64,000 nt of DNA. Origin: Hemileia vastatrix. Taxonomy: Eukaryota; Basidiomycota; Pucciniomycetes; Pucciniales; Zaghouaniaceae. Shown here in pieces: positions 46,681 through 58,205 of the stretch; within the stretch, counting starts at the first letter, position 1; the number at the start of each line of letters is the position of its first letter. A program made the translations under genes and the position numbers. Where the stretch lies: contig JASXTE010000008.1 in the NCBI GenBank assembly GCA_030280995.1, positions 186,001-250,000 on the forward strand, given 5' to 3'. Below the pieces are notes generated by a model. That model was not told the DNA's origin and ran no database searches. It saw only the letters and a list, made by a program, of their open reading frames with translations.

Positions 46681-47952
46681 TGTCAGCCAGGCTAAACCAG
46701 GAGCCCAGTAAATGGTATGTTGATCTATTGGACCTGAAAGAGGGCGTAAGAATTGCATTTGATGTATATAAATTAATATTTTATTGCATAATAAAATTAT
46801 ATAAGTATCTTATTAAATATAAGTGTTATATTTATTCTGTTGTTATATAAATTATTTATACATTTAAATTAAGCATAATATATTCTATATTCTACAATTA
46901 ATGGTGCATTTTTATGTATTTAATAATTTTAAATTAATAATTAATTAATTACAAACATATATTATAATTATATGTGTAAAATTGACTTATAATGTAATTA
47001 AATTAATTAATTAGATTTATATATTAAATAAAACTATTCATATATTATTAAACAATAATATTGGGCGCTTTTTTGACCCTTAATTGTGTCAGAAAAATTA
47101 TTAAATAAATTATAACACTTTTTTAATAACATAGTATTAAAATACCCACTTTAAAATACAAATATCATTAAATTAATTATATGTTTCATTTAAACTAATT
47201 ATTGAATTAATTACATAGTTAAAAAAATTAATTAAAATTTCTTTAAACTGGATTGAATTGATTACATGAATTTTTGGTGTGAAAATAATTCTATTTGTTT
47301 TACTTAGACCCTTTACATGTCACTATAATGTCTGTTTTGAATTATTTTACTCACTGTTCTCATGTTTCAAACTTACTTGGTCACTAATTATTTTAACTAA
47401 GTGTTTTTGGGAAATTAAGGTGGGAAAATTAGTTAATTACTCATGGGTATAGTTGAATGTCGCATGTTTTTCTCTCAGTCTCCATGTTTTAGTTCTATTC
47501 TTTTTAAATCTAGTTTCATGTTATTCCTTTTTTTAATTACTACATTGTGACACTTCAGAGGGTCCTTTGCCTATAAAAGGCTTTGGATAATCCCCTGTAG
47601 CTGCATCACTTATTATACACTCACCATTTAAACATATTTTTTTAATTATAATACATTTATTTTTATTTTTATTATTACTATAATTCTAATCTAAATTCTA
47701 TATAAGTATCTAAGGTTGCAATAAGTCTATTAGTAAGAAAAGTGTTTGAACCGCAGAAATAGTAATACTTATTTTCAATAAATATAGTATAATTTAATAA
47801 AACTCACAGTTGTGTCAAACCCAAGGAATTTTTGTTGCCTTATTTTTCTAAAATAATTATTTTTATTTAACTTTTCATTTCCCTCAACCTTTTTCCTATT
47901 TTTCCTCCTGCTTCTCTTTATTTTCTCCATCTTCTTATCCTTCTTCTAGACA
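46681..47952 (+). repeat. Family B LTR in plus orientation
   Basis: Runs from TGTCAGCCAGGCTAAACC to CTTCTAGACA and is followed by AGCGGCCAATAA, its own primer-site-like sequence. Contains GCCTATAAAAGG at about 47571. It is inverted relative to the LTR at 49641-50892. No matching target duplication was found, so it is not a simple solo LTR. Confidence 0.75.
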
Positions 47953-47989
47953 AGCGGCCAATAACTACTCTCATGTATAAATACATCTC

Positions 47990-48950
47990 TCAAATTTTTG
48001 TCATAAAATAAAGTGTATCTTTCAATATTTCTTCAGAAGTTTTCTCAATTAAGGTATAGACTTCAGGGGAAACAGAATCATTTTTAATTTCAAGAGAAGG
48101 ATTTATTAAAGAAGTAGAATTAAAATGTAAAGGTTCATCAAATGATAATTTGCTAATTGCATCATTGGGGCTACTCATTAAAGGAAGTTGTCTTTTTAAG
48201 GGGTTAACTGTTATTTCACCAGCATCCACAATATTATCTGTGGAAGAAGATTTGTTATTATACATACCAACATGTTTATCAAACAAAATACTTACCATGG
48301 AAAGGAAGGAGACTTCCCCTGTGCCTTCTTTCTTCTGCCTCCCTGATAAGGATGGGGCTGAGGTGATTGATTGTAGGTTTGTGTCCTGGATGGGCCAGGG
48401 TCTTGAGCTGTTGGCTGCTGAAAATTCTGTTGGTAATGTCTCATCAGGTAGTCCCATTTCCACTGCTCCACCTGCAGAGTGTTTGGATTTTGAGTGAAGG
48501 AGCTGGGTGCCTGATTGGGCTGAGGTTGAGGCTGAGGCTGAGAGGCTGATAAAGGAGAAGGTTGAGCCTGTTTGGTATTTAATAACTCCTGCATCTGTTT
48601 CTAGAGTGTTTCTACTCTTGCCTTGTATTTCATACTTTCTGCCTTCAGTTCTTTTATGTGACTGGAAAGGTTGTTTACTTTTTGAGTCAGATGTATCTTT
48701 TTTATTTTTATACCCTTTAGTGGATTTTCCTGATTAATATGAGGTTTTGCTTTTTCAGAGGTGTTTGTTGAGGGGGGTTTGCCACTTCTCCTTCCATTTC
48801 CATATCCTGAAGGTTTTTGTCAGCTGAATAATTTTTGTAACTTAATTTAGAAGAACCTAGAGATTCAGTGTCAACACCCACTTCAATTTCATTCACATGT
48901 AAGTTATTGATTCTGTTGGCCAAACTACTGGACATTAAAACTGTGAACAA
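47990..48950 (-). pseudogene. gag-like ORF of family B
   Basis: Minus-strand pieces (48950-48717, 48594-48292, 48463-47990) are in different frames. They include a Gln/Pro-rich segment (ASQPQPQPQPNQAP), a KWDYLMRHYQQNFQQP stretch, and HPYQGGRRKKAQGKSPSFPW, which ends like a basic nucleocapsid tail. The matching segment in family C is at about 53010-53200. No zinc knuckle was seen in this part. An internal stop lies near 48602. Confidence 0.5.
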
Positions 48951-49640
48951 AGAATAATTATTTTTTAATGATTCAAATTTGTATTTTAAAACAAAATATA
49001 ATTGATTGATTTTTTAACAAAAAAAAATTTAAATTTTTATTCAAAAATTAATTAATTAACAATAAATTTAAAAAAAATATATGTAATTACAATTGTTTAT
49101 TAAGAAATACCAATAACTATAATGGGACCAACCAACAAAGGTTTAATAAGTCAACCAAAAAAATTAATACCAAAAAATTATATTGGCAATAATGGGACTA
49201 AGCACTGAGTACTATTATGGTCAACCAGTAAATCAAAAAATATTTTAATTAAATTAATTTAATAATTTATTAAAAATTTAATGATCTTCTAGGACTAAGA
49301 GTATAACTCTATTATGGTCAACTAGGAATAAAAATTAATAAAAAATATGAACACTTACACTCAGTGAATCAGCAATTAAGCCACAATCATTGTTATTGCA
49401 ATAAAAATTTAATAACATAATTGAGAGGTGCAAAGGTTAACTTACTATAGTGATCAACAAATCACTTAAAAAGTATATATTATTTAATATATTATAAACC
49501 TAAATGGTCAAACCCAAGTTCGAAACATGGCTGCAGCAAAAAATGTTTTTTTAGGCTTGGATGGCCTGTGTGCAATGTCGTTTGTCGCAAGATGGTGTAT
49601 TATCCTTGTTCTTTGGAAAGGCCTCCAATTATTGGCCAGT
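48951..49640 (-). other. Family B leader
   Basis: No gene. Next to the LTR is ACTGGCCAATAATTGG (primer site region). Further in, on the minus strand, are repeated TGGTTGACCATAATAG-type units (about 49205-49325), comparable to the TTGAC repeats in the family C leader. Confidence 0.5.
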
Positions 49641-50892
49641 TGTCTAGAAGAAGGAGGAGGAGGAAATAGAGGAAAAGGTTTTAAAAAAGGAAAAGAAATA
49701 AAATAATAAAATAATTTTAATTATTCTAAAAGAAAAGGCAACAAGGATTCCTTTGGACTTGACACAATAATGAGGGTAATTAAATTATAATATATTTTAT
49801 TAAATAAGAGTTAATTTCAATGCATGGAAAACACTGTTATTATTAATATACCTATTGCAACCTTTAAGTAATTTATTTATTTTAATTTAGATTTATAATT
49901 CTAAGAAAATTAAATTAAACGTACAATCTTTAAAATTGTAATTAAGTAGAGTGTATAATAAGTGATGTGGCTACAGGGGATTATCCAAAGCCTTTTATAG
50001 GCAAGGGATCCTCTGAAGCGCCAAAATGAGTAATTACAAAATAGTAATAATGTAAAACAAGAATATAAAAGAATAACTAAAACATAGATATTGAGAGAAA
50101 AACATGAAACAATAAACTAAACTTGTAAGTAAGTAACCAATTTTCCCACCATAAGTTTCCAAAGCTATTAATTAATATAATCAGTAAATTAGTAAGTCTG
50201 AAACATAAGAACAGTGATAAAATAATCCAAAACAGGTATTACAGTGAGATGTATTGGGTTTAATTAAAAAAAATAAAATTATTTTCACCAAAAAATTCAT
50301 GTAATCAACTTATTCCAGTATAAAGAAAAATTAATTAATTGTTTTAACTATGTAATTTATTCAATAACTAGTTTAAAGAAAAAAATTTAATTTAATGATA
50401 TATTTAATTTAAAGTGAGAATTTGAATACCACCTTATTAAATAAGTGTTTTAGTTTATTTAATAATTTTACTGACGCAATTAAGGGTCAAAAAAGCGCTC
50501 AATATTATTGTTTAATAAGATATGTATGGTTTTATTTAATATATAAATTTAATTAATTAATTTAATTATATTATAAGTTAATTTTAAACTTATAATTATA
50601 ATATATTTTTATAATTAATTAATTATTAATTTATCTTTATTAAATACATAAAAATGCACCATAATTTGTAGAATATAATATTTATTTTGCAAAATTTAAA
50701 TGTATATATAATTTATATAATAATTCAATAAATATAATACTTATTTTATATGTATTTAATAAAATACTTATATCATTTTATTATGCAACATAATATTAAT
50801 TTATATACATAATAAGCATATATTTACACCCTCTTTTGGTTCAGGAAGATTGGCATAAAATTTACTGTGCTCCTGGTATAGCCTGTCTGACA
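49641..50892 (-). repeat. Family B 5' LTR
   Basis: 1252 bp, minus orientation, the reverse complement of 46681-47952. It contains AAGCCTTTTATAGGC (promoter core, about 49990). Ends in CTGTCTGACA at 50892. Confidence 0.8.
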
Positions 50893-50954
50893 GCGCATTT
50901 TGTATGTATTTATATTTCTAAATCAATAAATTTATTATTTAAGATTATATTATA

Positions 50955-51751
50955 TGTCAGCCAGGCTACTAGACTTATCCAGAAAAATAATTAATTATCT
51001 TACTGAGATGAAGCCACACCTTTTTAATCCTTATTAATAATTAATTGTTTACTAACTACTTATGTATTACTTACAACTAACTAGCTAAGTACAATAAGTA
51101 ATGTAAATAATTAATAAAAATAAGTATTTGTCACACATAATTTTACTCCCCAACACGGTGCTCAATAATACAGATGAGAGGGAATAAAAAAGTATTAAAA
51201 ATATGAAAAAATATAAAAAGAAGAAACTTTTCAAATTCCTTTATTTAGATTTTGTTGAATCACCATTTTAAATCAAATGTTTTGTACTAAATGTGACGGA
51301 CCAAGGGATTCTAATTTTTATTTCAAATAAAATGATACCTTTATTTACACACTATTTAGTATATCTTTTATTATTTCACATACACTTTTTATTTATTTTC
51401 TTTTTCTCACACCCTTGTATCAGGTGGTGTTAACTCTGTGTCTTTATTTCTCACATCTTTGCCTATAAAAGGCCCTCTATTTTTGTACTTTTCATTCATT
51501 CCTTACTTATTTACCAAACTTACAATATATAAATTAAATCTCTTATTACTATATTTTATAATATTAGTACTTACATCTACATAATTCTAAGATATAAATT
51601 ATACTAGTAACTGTAATCATCTCTTATTATTTGAGTAAAATAATCAAAATATTAAAGAAAATACGTACAGTGTTTTTTGAGCCCAATAAATCCACTTAAA
51701 ACCTCGTAGAACCTCCAGATTTTTCTTATAGAAAAAGAGACCCACTGACAG
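50955..51751 (+). repeat. Family C 5' LTR
   Basis: 797 bp, from TGTCAGCCAGGCTACTAGAC to CCCACTGACA, then GTTGGCGGCC. It is related along its length to the 806-bp solo LTRs at 18118 and 29375. Promoter-like GCCTATAAAAGG lies at about 51462. Confidence 0.8.
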
Positions 51752-52582
51752 TTGGCGGCCTTTCCAAATTGTTGATGGATAATCATTATCTTGAGGCCAA
51801 AGACCATGGGACCATTGCCATTGAGGTGCCTATAAGGACAAATGGACAACAAAAACGACAAACGTCATCTATCACGTGAATTATTTTTTGCTGAAAACGG
51901 GAATTGAACCGCGCTTCAATACTTAGGCTTATATATTAACTATAGTTATATATTTTTGTGGTAATTATATTAATTAATATTCGTGGGTCACTTTGCACTC
52001 TTCATACTCCACCTATTTCATTTTACTTAGCACTCTGTAAGTGGCATTAATTTGCTCATTTTACAGGAGAAGGTTTCTGGTAAATTGAAATTTATTTTAT
52101 TTTTATTTATTTTTTCCTAGTTGACAAAGATAGAGAAATTGTGTTCTTAGTCCTAGAAGTAATAATTTTTTAAAAAATTATAATTCTCAGTTGACTTTGT
52201 CCAGATAAATTAAATCTTTTTTGTTCCAGTTGACAAATTTTCCTGACAATAAAATTTTAATAATTAATAATAAAAAAAATTGTATTAAATTATTTCAGTT
52301 GAAATTAAGTCCCGCTAATTTAATAACTTTCAGTTGATTTAAATTCTGATAATTATCATAAATTAATTTGTTAGTTAAAATTTAATTTTATTTCTTCAGT
52401 TGATTTCTTTTAATCCTGGTTATAAGATTATTTTGAATTAATAAATAATTGATTATTATTTTCAGTTGATTTTTGTCCTGAAGAATTTTATATGCTTTTT
52501 ATTATTATTTTTTTTCAAAAGCAAAAATAAAACTAAGTCATCTTATTGTTTCCTTCCCTCACTTCAGGTTAAAGTTAAAAAA
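51752..52582 (+). other. Family C leader with repeated acceptor-like TTGA units
   Basis: No gene. Seven short units of the type TTTCAGTTGATTT or CCTAGTTGACAA (about 52123, 52187, 52229, 52297, 52331, 52396, 52461) precede the gag start. The last candidate acceptor is TCACTTCAG at 52568. Near the LTR is a GGGAATTGAACCGCGC phrase that resembles the antisense of a tRNA T-arm. Confidence 0.5.
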
Positions 52583-53125
52583 ATGACTGACCATGGTGTT
52601 TCTGCTGCACGTGAAGAGGAATCTGATCTGATTGATTATGATGAGGCTACTTCTGTGAGTTCTCCTTTAACTACAAAATTGGCTCAAATTAATAAATCAT
52701 TGAACCAATCAGTATGTGGAAATGGAGGAAGTGGAGATTCTGTTAGAGTCAAATGCCCAGTAACAAAAGCCTTCAATCAACCCCTCAGAAGAACTTCCCA
52801 AAGGTTTCAAAATAAAAAAAATGCCTTTACCTCAACAAGTAAAGAACCTATCCACACACATAAAGGATCTGAGGACAGAGAATTTAAGACTGAAAGCAAG
52901 AATAGACTCACTAGAAGAAAAGGTAAGAAAAATAGATGCCTTTCTTCAAGAGAAGGGGAGACCTCCTCCCCCCAGGGATCTTCCACAATTGGCTCCCCAG
53001 AAAACAGAAAAGGTGGAAGTATAAAAGTGGCAGTGGGATTGGTTAAACACCCAGTGGGATTATCTGTCTCAACAGCAGCAACCTCAGATACCTCAGGCAG
53101 GTCCGTAAAGATCAAGTCACTTTAA
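52583..53125 (+). pseudogene. gag-like ORF of family C
   Basis: The ATG at 52583 (MTDHGVSAAREEESD) follows a candidate acceptor by 15 nt and is the natural start. The N-terminal part is acidic then Ser-rich. At about 52818, in an A run, the frame shifts by one; the other frame continues as KMPLPQQVKNLSTHIKDL and RIDSLEEKVRKIDAFL, a clear heptad coiled coil, then a Pro-rich tail. Only one base separates the two halves, so this is probably a recent frameshift. It resembles the gag-like ORF of family B (47990-48950). Confidence 0.55.
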
Positions 53126-53308
53126 ACCAAACACATCCTCACCCTTATCAAGGAGGCAGAAAAAGAAAAAAAATGTCCAGATCTTTCCCAAGCCTTGGTA
53201 ATTCTGGCGGAGGGGATGAAACAATGAGACCAGTGGAGGTTGAGAAAAGTAGACAAATAACTCAATTTTCAAATAGTTTTAATTACTACTTCAATAATAA
53301 ATCCTTAT

Positions 53309-53617
53309 ATGGCTATTATTGATGAAACACTTGAGCCTGAGTTTTATGAGAATCTAGAAAGTTACTCTGTTTCTTTATTGAGAATCACTCCAGATGTATC
53401 AAAAATTCATGATGAATATTTGAGAAATATTATTTCTAAACAAAATCATATCATGAACAACATGCAATTAACTCATAAATATAATAGTTTGTTAACTGAA
53501 CAAGGTTATCAAGCATTAAGGAGTGAGTTACAGAGAGTTTCTGATGATTTGTTTCATTACAAAGAAACCCATGAAAAGAAAGTTGCTTTATGGAAAAATA
53601 TCAAAAATCACCACGCA
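53309..53617 (+). pseudogene. Second gag segment of family C, truncated
   Basis: Open frame with MAIIDETLEPEFYENLES, then HDEYLRNIISKQNHIMNNMQ and further Gln/Leu/Lys-rich sequence, likely helical. It runs into the inverted-repeat element at 53617, which supplies its last residues. No known domain was recognised. Confidence 0.45.
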
Positions 53618-54251
53618 ATATGGGGGGCGGACTTGCTAGCAAGTCCGCAACCTTGAACCCTAATTCATATCTTTTTGAGCACACATTGAGGAAGTGATGA
53701 AACCATCATGAAGAAGTATTGAATTTACTTTGAACACACCTTGAAGCTCATGTGAACACTCACTGATGAGTAAATGATTATCTGTTGAGAACATGTTGAA
53801 ATCATATTCTCAATAATTGAAACAAAGTTTCATTTTAGACAGTCCAATAAAATTTCCAAGTTGGGGTTTTCAACTTTTCAGATTATTGTTATATAAATGT
53901 TGTTTACCAAAAAAAAAAGAAAATAAGCCAATGATGCCCTAAAAAAAAATTATTATTATAAAGGTATAAAAGAAGAGTTTTACTTATAATATCTTCTCAT
54001 TCAGAATATTCTTGTAATATATCATTTTTCTCAATATTAAATAAGCAGGAGAACTTTATAATAGCTAATATACAAAAATGATTAGTGATAGACACGAACA
54101 ATTATAAATAATATGAATAAATTTTGGTGAATGAATAATAATTAAGAGGAGACATAATCTGTACAAAAATTTAAACAACCAGGAAAAAAGTGAAAATATG
54201 TTTATAATACTTGAAAATATTTTTATCTCCTCGCCCCTAACCCCCCATATT
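53617..54251. mobile_element. Small inverted-repeat element (MITE-like) with a terminal palindrome
   Basis: Ends are AATATGGGGGG (53617-53627) and its exact complement CCCCCCATATT (54241-54251); ATAT may be a target duplication. Next to the left end is a perfect 22-bp palindrome, GCGGACTTGC|TAGC|AAGTCCGC (53627-53648). No gene is present. It truncates the gag segment. Confidence 0.55.
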
Positions 54252-55493
54252 CTAATCCACTCTGAAAATTAAGGGGAAATTGTGACCCAGCCAGTATGTA
54301 TAAATTTTTGACAAGGTTATCCTAATCTCATGCTATGGAATTTATTCAATTTTTATCAGGCCATTCTCCTGTAAAGGTACCTTAACCAATTCAATGCTTC
54401 ACCTTCTCCAAACTGCCTCATAAGCCCCTTATGGACCAAAAATAATCAAGAATGTGTCATCCTCCCCTTTCCTGCTCACCAAAAACGATTCTGTGCCCTT
54501 TTGAAAGTAGCACAACAGCTTAAAGATCCCATTGACACTATAAGTCTTATCTGTCACTCTCCCACTGCCCTATTAGTTGGGGTATTTGTTTTTTCAATCT
54601 GGTAGATTTTCAAATATTGTTCCTCTCATGCAATAATCTTTGATGCTGCGGTTTTCCTTCTTTTTTTTGCTTCTTGTTATGTTACAATGCCACTGTCATC
54701 ATGTATTTACAATTAACTTCTCCATATAATTCATAACCAATTCTGGTTGAAATTGTATGAAATTGAAAGAAGATATGTCCGATATAGGAAAAATTTAAAT
54801 AAATAATTGAAGTTAATCATTGACTTACCAATGGTTATCATAAATTCTACACAAAATCATTTTTTTCAATTTTTTTTGTCATTGTTCAAACATTTTTGAG
54901 TTGGTAGTGTACATTCTATTCTACAAAATCAGAAATATTCAACTAACTATAGTTAGAAATTGAAATGTAGGTGATTAAAATTGAATTAAGAAATATTAAA
55001 TATTTTTTTTGAATTTAAAGATTTAAATATTATGCATGGATTTTTGTTTGACAGAACATCACTCTTATTTACATGCCAAATGTTTTTTGACGTTGAAATT
55101 TGCATATTATCCATCTCTGAAGTTTGCTCATTTTATTTGCTTGCCCTCACTTATTTCTATGACTGAGTCTTAATTTGATATTCTTAAATTGTCATTATTC
55201 ATCAAAAACGGACTACCTACGCTTCCTCCAACAAACTCTTCGACCCCTTGACTTGCTTCTGATCACTTCCTACAGAACCTGTCAATAATTAATTAGTAAG
55301 TTTTTTTTCTGGGTGGCTCATCAATGACTGTTTCTCTCTTTTTTTCTCTCTTTAATTATTTTTATATTGTTTCACTCTCTCATTCTCATTTTTTGGCCTG
55401 TATTTCTCTTTCATTTTCATTTCCTGCCTCTTTTTGTTTTTTATTTCGTTTCTATTCTTATATTTAGTTTGTTTAACTCCTGTCTCACTTAGT
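54252..55493. other. No gene seen
   Basis: AT-rich sequence; short Pro/Ser-coding stretches around 54360-54560 are broken by stops and not recognisable. Confidence 0.4.
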
Positions 55494-56480
55494 GCCTGCC
55501 AGACAGCTGTCATTTTAATCGCTGTCTGGCTGGCATCTTAAAAAAATTCTTATCCTGACCCTGCCAGCCAGCATACCAATTACTTTTAAGCTGGCTGGCA
55601 GGCATGTGCAAGTTTGCAAGGCACTTGCCACCCTTTTCTGGCAAGCATCACCCCCAAAAATCAATCGCTTGCTGTATGCCAGACAGAAAGTTGCTGCCTA
55701 GCTGTCTGGCATGTAGACAGCAAATCAATTGTACATCCCTGCCAGCCAGCAACAAAGTCACATCGCAGCTGGCTGGTAGGGTGATGTAGCGTTCAAGTCG
55801 ATCGATCGATCAACTTGACGGCTGCCTGACAGCCAAAAAAAATCTTTATGGATGGCTGACAGGCAGCTGTCAAGTCAATCGATCAATTGATTACCACTGC
55901 ATGCTACATCAACCTTCCAGCCAGCAAGTTAATCATTTTCTGCTGGCTGGCAGGCAAATCATCTTCTCAAATATGAATTTTTATCTCCTTCCCCTCAATA
56001 TTTTTTAAACTTGCTGACATGAAGCAAGCGAGTTGCTCAAGCAAATTGATCAAATATGATCAATTGAAATCACAACTTGCCAGCTAGCAAGCGATATGCT
56101 TTTCAGCTGGCTGGCAGGCATTTTCAGGTTTCCACAAAAGCATAGATTTGCTTCATTCCTTCCAGCAAGCTAAGCATCATATTTCCTGCCGAAAGGAAGT
56201 AGAAATTGATGCATTTCCCCAACCACTCAATCTGCTACCCTGCCAGCCAGAAACCGAATTGGTTTGTTTCTAGCTGGCATGAAATTAGGGGCTAAACAAA
56301 TCATTGATTCACCCAACCTGCCAGTCAGCTTACAAGCGATTTGCTGGCTGGCAGGTACTTGCACCTATTTTTGGCTTGCCAGCCATCTAAATATTGAATC
56401 GATGGCTGGAAAGTGGTCAAAATAATTGATTAACATTGTAACCTTCCAGCAAGAATATCATTCAAGATTGCTGGCAGGAA
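55494..56480. repeat. Array of about 13 short hairpins
   Basis: Repeated inverted repeats with arms CTGCCAGCCAGC and GCTGGCTGGCAG around loops of about 13-20 nt (for example 55561-55601, 55739-55779, 55913-55955, 56077-56119, 56318-56357). A second arm type, GCCAGACAGC with GCTGTCTGGC, occurs at 55498-55530 and 55677-55711. A longer one at 55793-55895 carries GATCGATCGATC. Loops differ while arms are kept and change on both sides. Confidence 0.8.
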
Positions 56481-56519
56481 TTTGATAGCAGGATGTATCC
56501 CCCTGCAAATAATAATGTG

Positions 56520-56735
56520 ATGATTGGTTTCCATCCAACAAAGAGTGAGTTAATTGCTAGGAAGCAAGTGATATATATCCATCACATTTTTCGACATTCA
56601 ATCTAGTAAATATAAGACTAGATGTGTTCATGGATTGTATCGATTAGCAGCAAGTGGTCTACAAGAATTTGAATTTGACCTTCCACACAGCTTAACATTA
56701 AATTTGTACCTTTTTGTGTGATAAATATGTCTATC
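56520..56735 (+). other. Possible coding fragments, unrecognised
   Basis: Two short open stretches, MIGFHPTKSELIARKQ and then CVHGLYRLAASGLQEFEFDL, have a composition unlike the surrounding AT-rich noise. They may be decayed exons upstream of the RNA array. Weak. Confidence 0.2.
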
Positions 56736-57230
56736 CTAGCTCATTCATGAAACAAGTATGATTTTTGGAGATACTTGTGGGGAATTTTTGCCTTTGCAAC
56801 TTCAGTTACTATTTTTTCTTGCGAAATTGCAAGCTGAGTGCAATTTTATAGCACCCCATCTTCTTTTTTCCGCCAGCCATCCAGAAAATATCTACCTGGA
56901 TTGCTTGAAGATATTTGGTGAATAAAAACAAACTACTATTGAAAGGTTTGAGCATGTTATTCAGGCAAATATATTTTTTGATATATGGCATGATGAAGTA
57001 CGTAAATATTACAAATAATTTTAGTGAATGAATGAATTGAATTTACATTGTTAAACGTAGTATGAGTGGTTCTGATATTGACTTGGATTTTTTTCTTCAG
57101 GTTCTGTTTCACTCATATCTATTTAATAATATTTATTGATTCAAAATTATATCATTGCGTAAATAAAGGTATGTAAAATTATTGTTTTTCCATCAAAGAA
57201 AATTCTTTAAAATTTTTTGTATTATTACAT

Positions 57231-57293
57231 GATTGAGTTCTAATGCAGCGAGCATGTTGTTAGAGCATTATTGCCCCTCTTAGTAACTCAATC
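57231..57293 (+). ncRNA. Candidate intronic structured RNA, copy 1
   Basis: Closing stem GATTGAGTT / AACTCAATC extends outward through TATTAC / GTAATA (57223-57301). Inside are TAATG / CATTA, a small hairpin CAGC-N6-GTTG, and conserved TTGCCCCTCTTAGT. It starts 62 nt after the donor at 57169. No standard box C/D or H/ACA boxes were seen. Confidence 0.55.
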
Positions 57294-57466
57294 AAGTAAT
57301 ATATACAAAAAAATGTTTTAAATAAATAAAAGATTTTGCTAATTTTTTTTAATTTTCTTTTACATGCTCTTATTTGGGAACAGAAGCTGCACGGTATAAA
57401 AGGTATGTAAATGGTTATAATTTTTAAAAATATTACTTTATAATTGTCATAATGGGAAAATATTAC

Positions 57467-57534
57467 ATGATTGAGGGCTAATGCAGCGAGCATGTTGTTA
57501 GAGCATTATTGCCCCTCTTAGTACCCTCAATCAT
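57467..57534 (+). ncRNA. Candidate intronic structured RNA, copy 2
   Basis: The core is identical to copy 1, but the closing stem is ATGATTGAGGG / CCCTCAATCAT, so TT/AA pairs of copy 1 are replaced by GG/CC. It starts 64-66 nt after the donor at 57403. Confidence 0.55.
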
Positions 57535-57720
57535 ATAATTTTTACCAGACAGATTTTCATAAAATAATGGATATATTTACTAACATTATGAATTTTGGAT
57601 GGCATTTGTTTAATGTAGGTTCAGTTATAGTTAGGGCAAATAGACGTTTTAAAAAAAGTATGTAAGTAATCTTAGGTTTTCTTCACATTTAATTTTGTAA
57701 TTTGGGGTAATATATTACAT

Positions 57721-57783
57721 GATTGATGACTGATGCAGCGATAGTGTTGTGAATTTAATATTGTTGCTCATAGTCATTCAATC
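57721..57783 (+). ncRNA. Candidate intronic structured RNA, copy 3 (diverged)
   Basis: Closing stem GATTGATG / CATTCAATC with one bulge, and hairpin CAGC-GATAGT-GTTG kept. The CATTA strand and the C-rich tract have changed, so this copy may be decaying. It starts 63 nt after the donor at 57658. Confidence 0.45.
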
Positions 57784-57967
57784 AAAAAATATTTAGACAA
57801 GAGATTGTTTAGATATAGTAATTATTTGTACTAATACTTTTTATTTTATTTTTATTTTTGTATTACAGATTTTCTTCTGTACACAACAACAACTGGAATA
57901 TTAACGAAAGTATGTGGATTTTTTTTTGTTAATTGTTCTCTTGAAGTTATGGGAATAGTAAATGTTA

Positions 57968-58035
57968 TGTGATTTATGACTAATGCAGCATGCGTGCTGT
58001 TAGAGCGTTATTGCCCCTCTTAGTCACTCATTCAT
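57968..58035 (+). ncRNA. Candidate intronic structured RNA, copy 4
   Basis: Hairpin is CAGC-ATGCGT-GCTG (a Watson-Crick pair where others have G-U), and TAATG / CGTTA keeps pairing with a G-U. The outer stem is remade (ATG-GAT / ATTCAT plus TGA / TCA). The TTGCCCCTCTTAGT tract is unchanged. It starts about 60 nt after the donor at 57910. Confidence 0.55.
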
Positions 58036-58205
58036 GCAATGATAACTTAAAAGTAATAAATTTCATTTGAGTTTTAATTAACGTTTCGTTCTTGTTTTTT
58101 TTTGGTTACAAAATAGGAGGTTGAAAATTTTTGGATTAAAATAAATTAATGTATGTCAAAGTATCATCATTTTATAACAAAAAATTGTCTAGTGTTTGAT
58201 TAGTA

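Larger units (their letters stand above)
41267..50892 (-). mobile_element. Ty3/gypsy retrotransposon, family B, decayed
   Basis: The 5' LTR is at 50892-49641; the leader, a gag-like gene and gag-pol follow leftward to a 3' LTR stub at 41492-41267 cut by the Harbinger terminus. An LTR of the same family in the opposite orientation (46681-47952) lies between the gag-like gene and pol. Elements of families B and C share the LTR start TGTCAGCCAGGC and a two-part gag. Confidence 0.75.
50955..53656 (+). mobile_element. Retrotransposon family C, 5' half
   Basis: LTR, primer-site region, leader and gag-like gene in plus orientation. A small inverted-repeat element at 53617 ends the recognisable part; pol and a 3' LTR were not found to the right. 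Confidence 0.65.

Noticed and set aside
51880..51930. tRNA gene (antisense GGTTCAATTCCC-like T-arm)
   Set aside because: T-stem pairing fails beyond two pairs and no acceptor or D-arm is found; it lies in a retrotransposon leader.
55494..56480. CRISPR-like array
   Set aside because: Units are hairpins with variable arms and irregular spacing in a eukaryotic transposon region; there are no identical direct repeats, unique spacers or cas genes.
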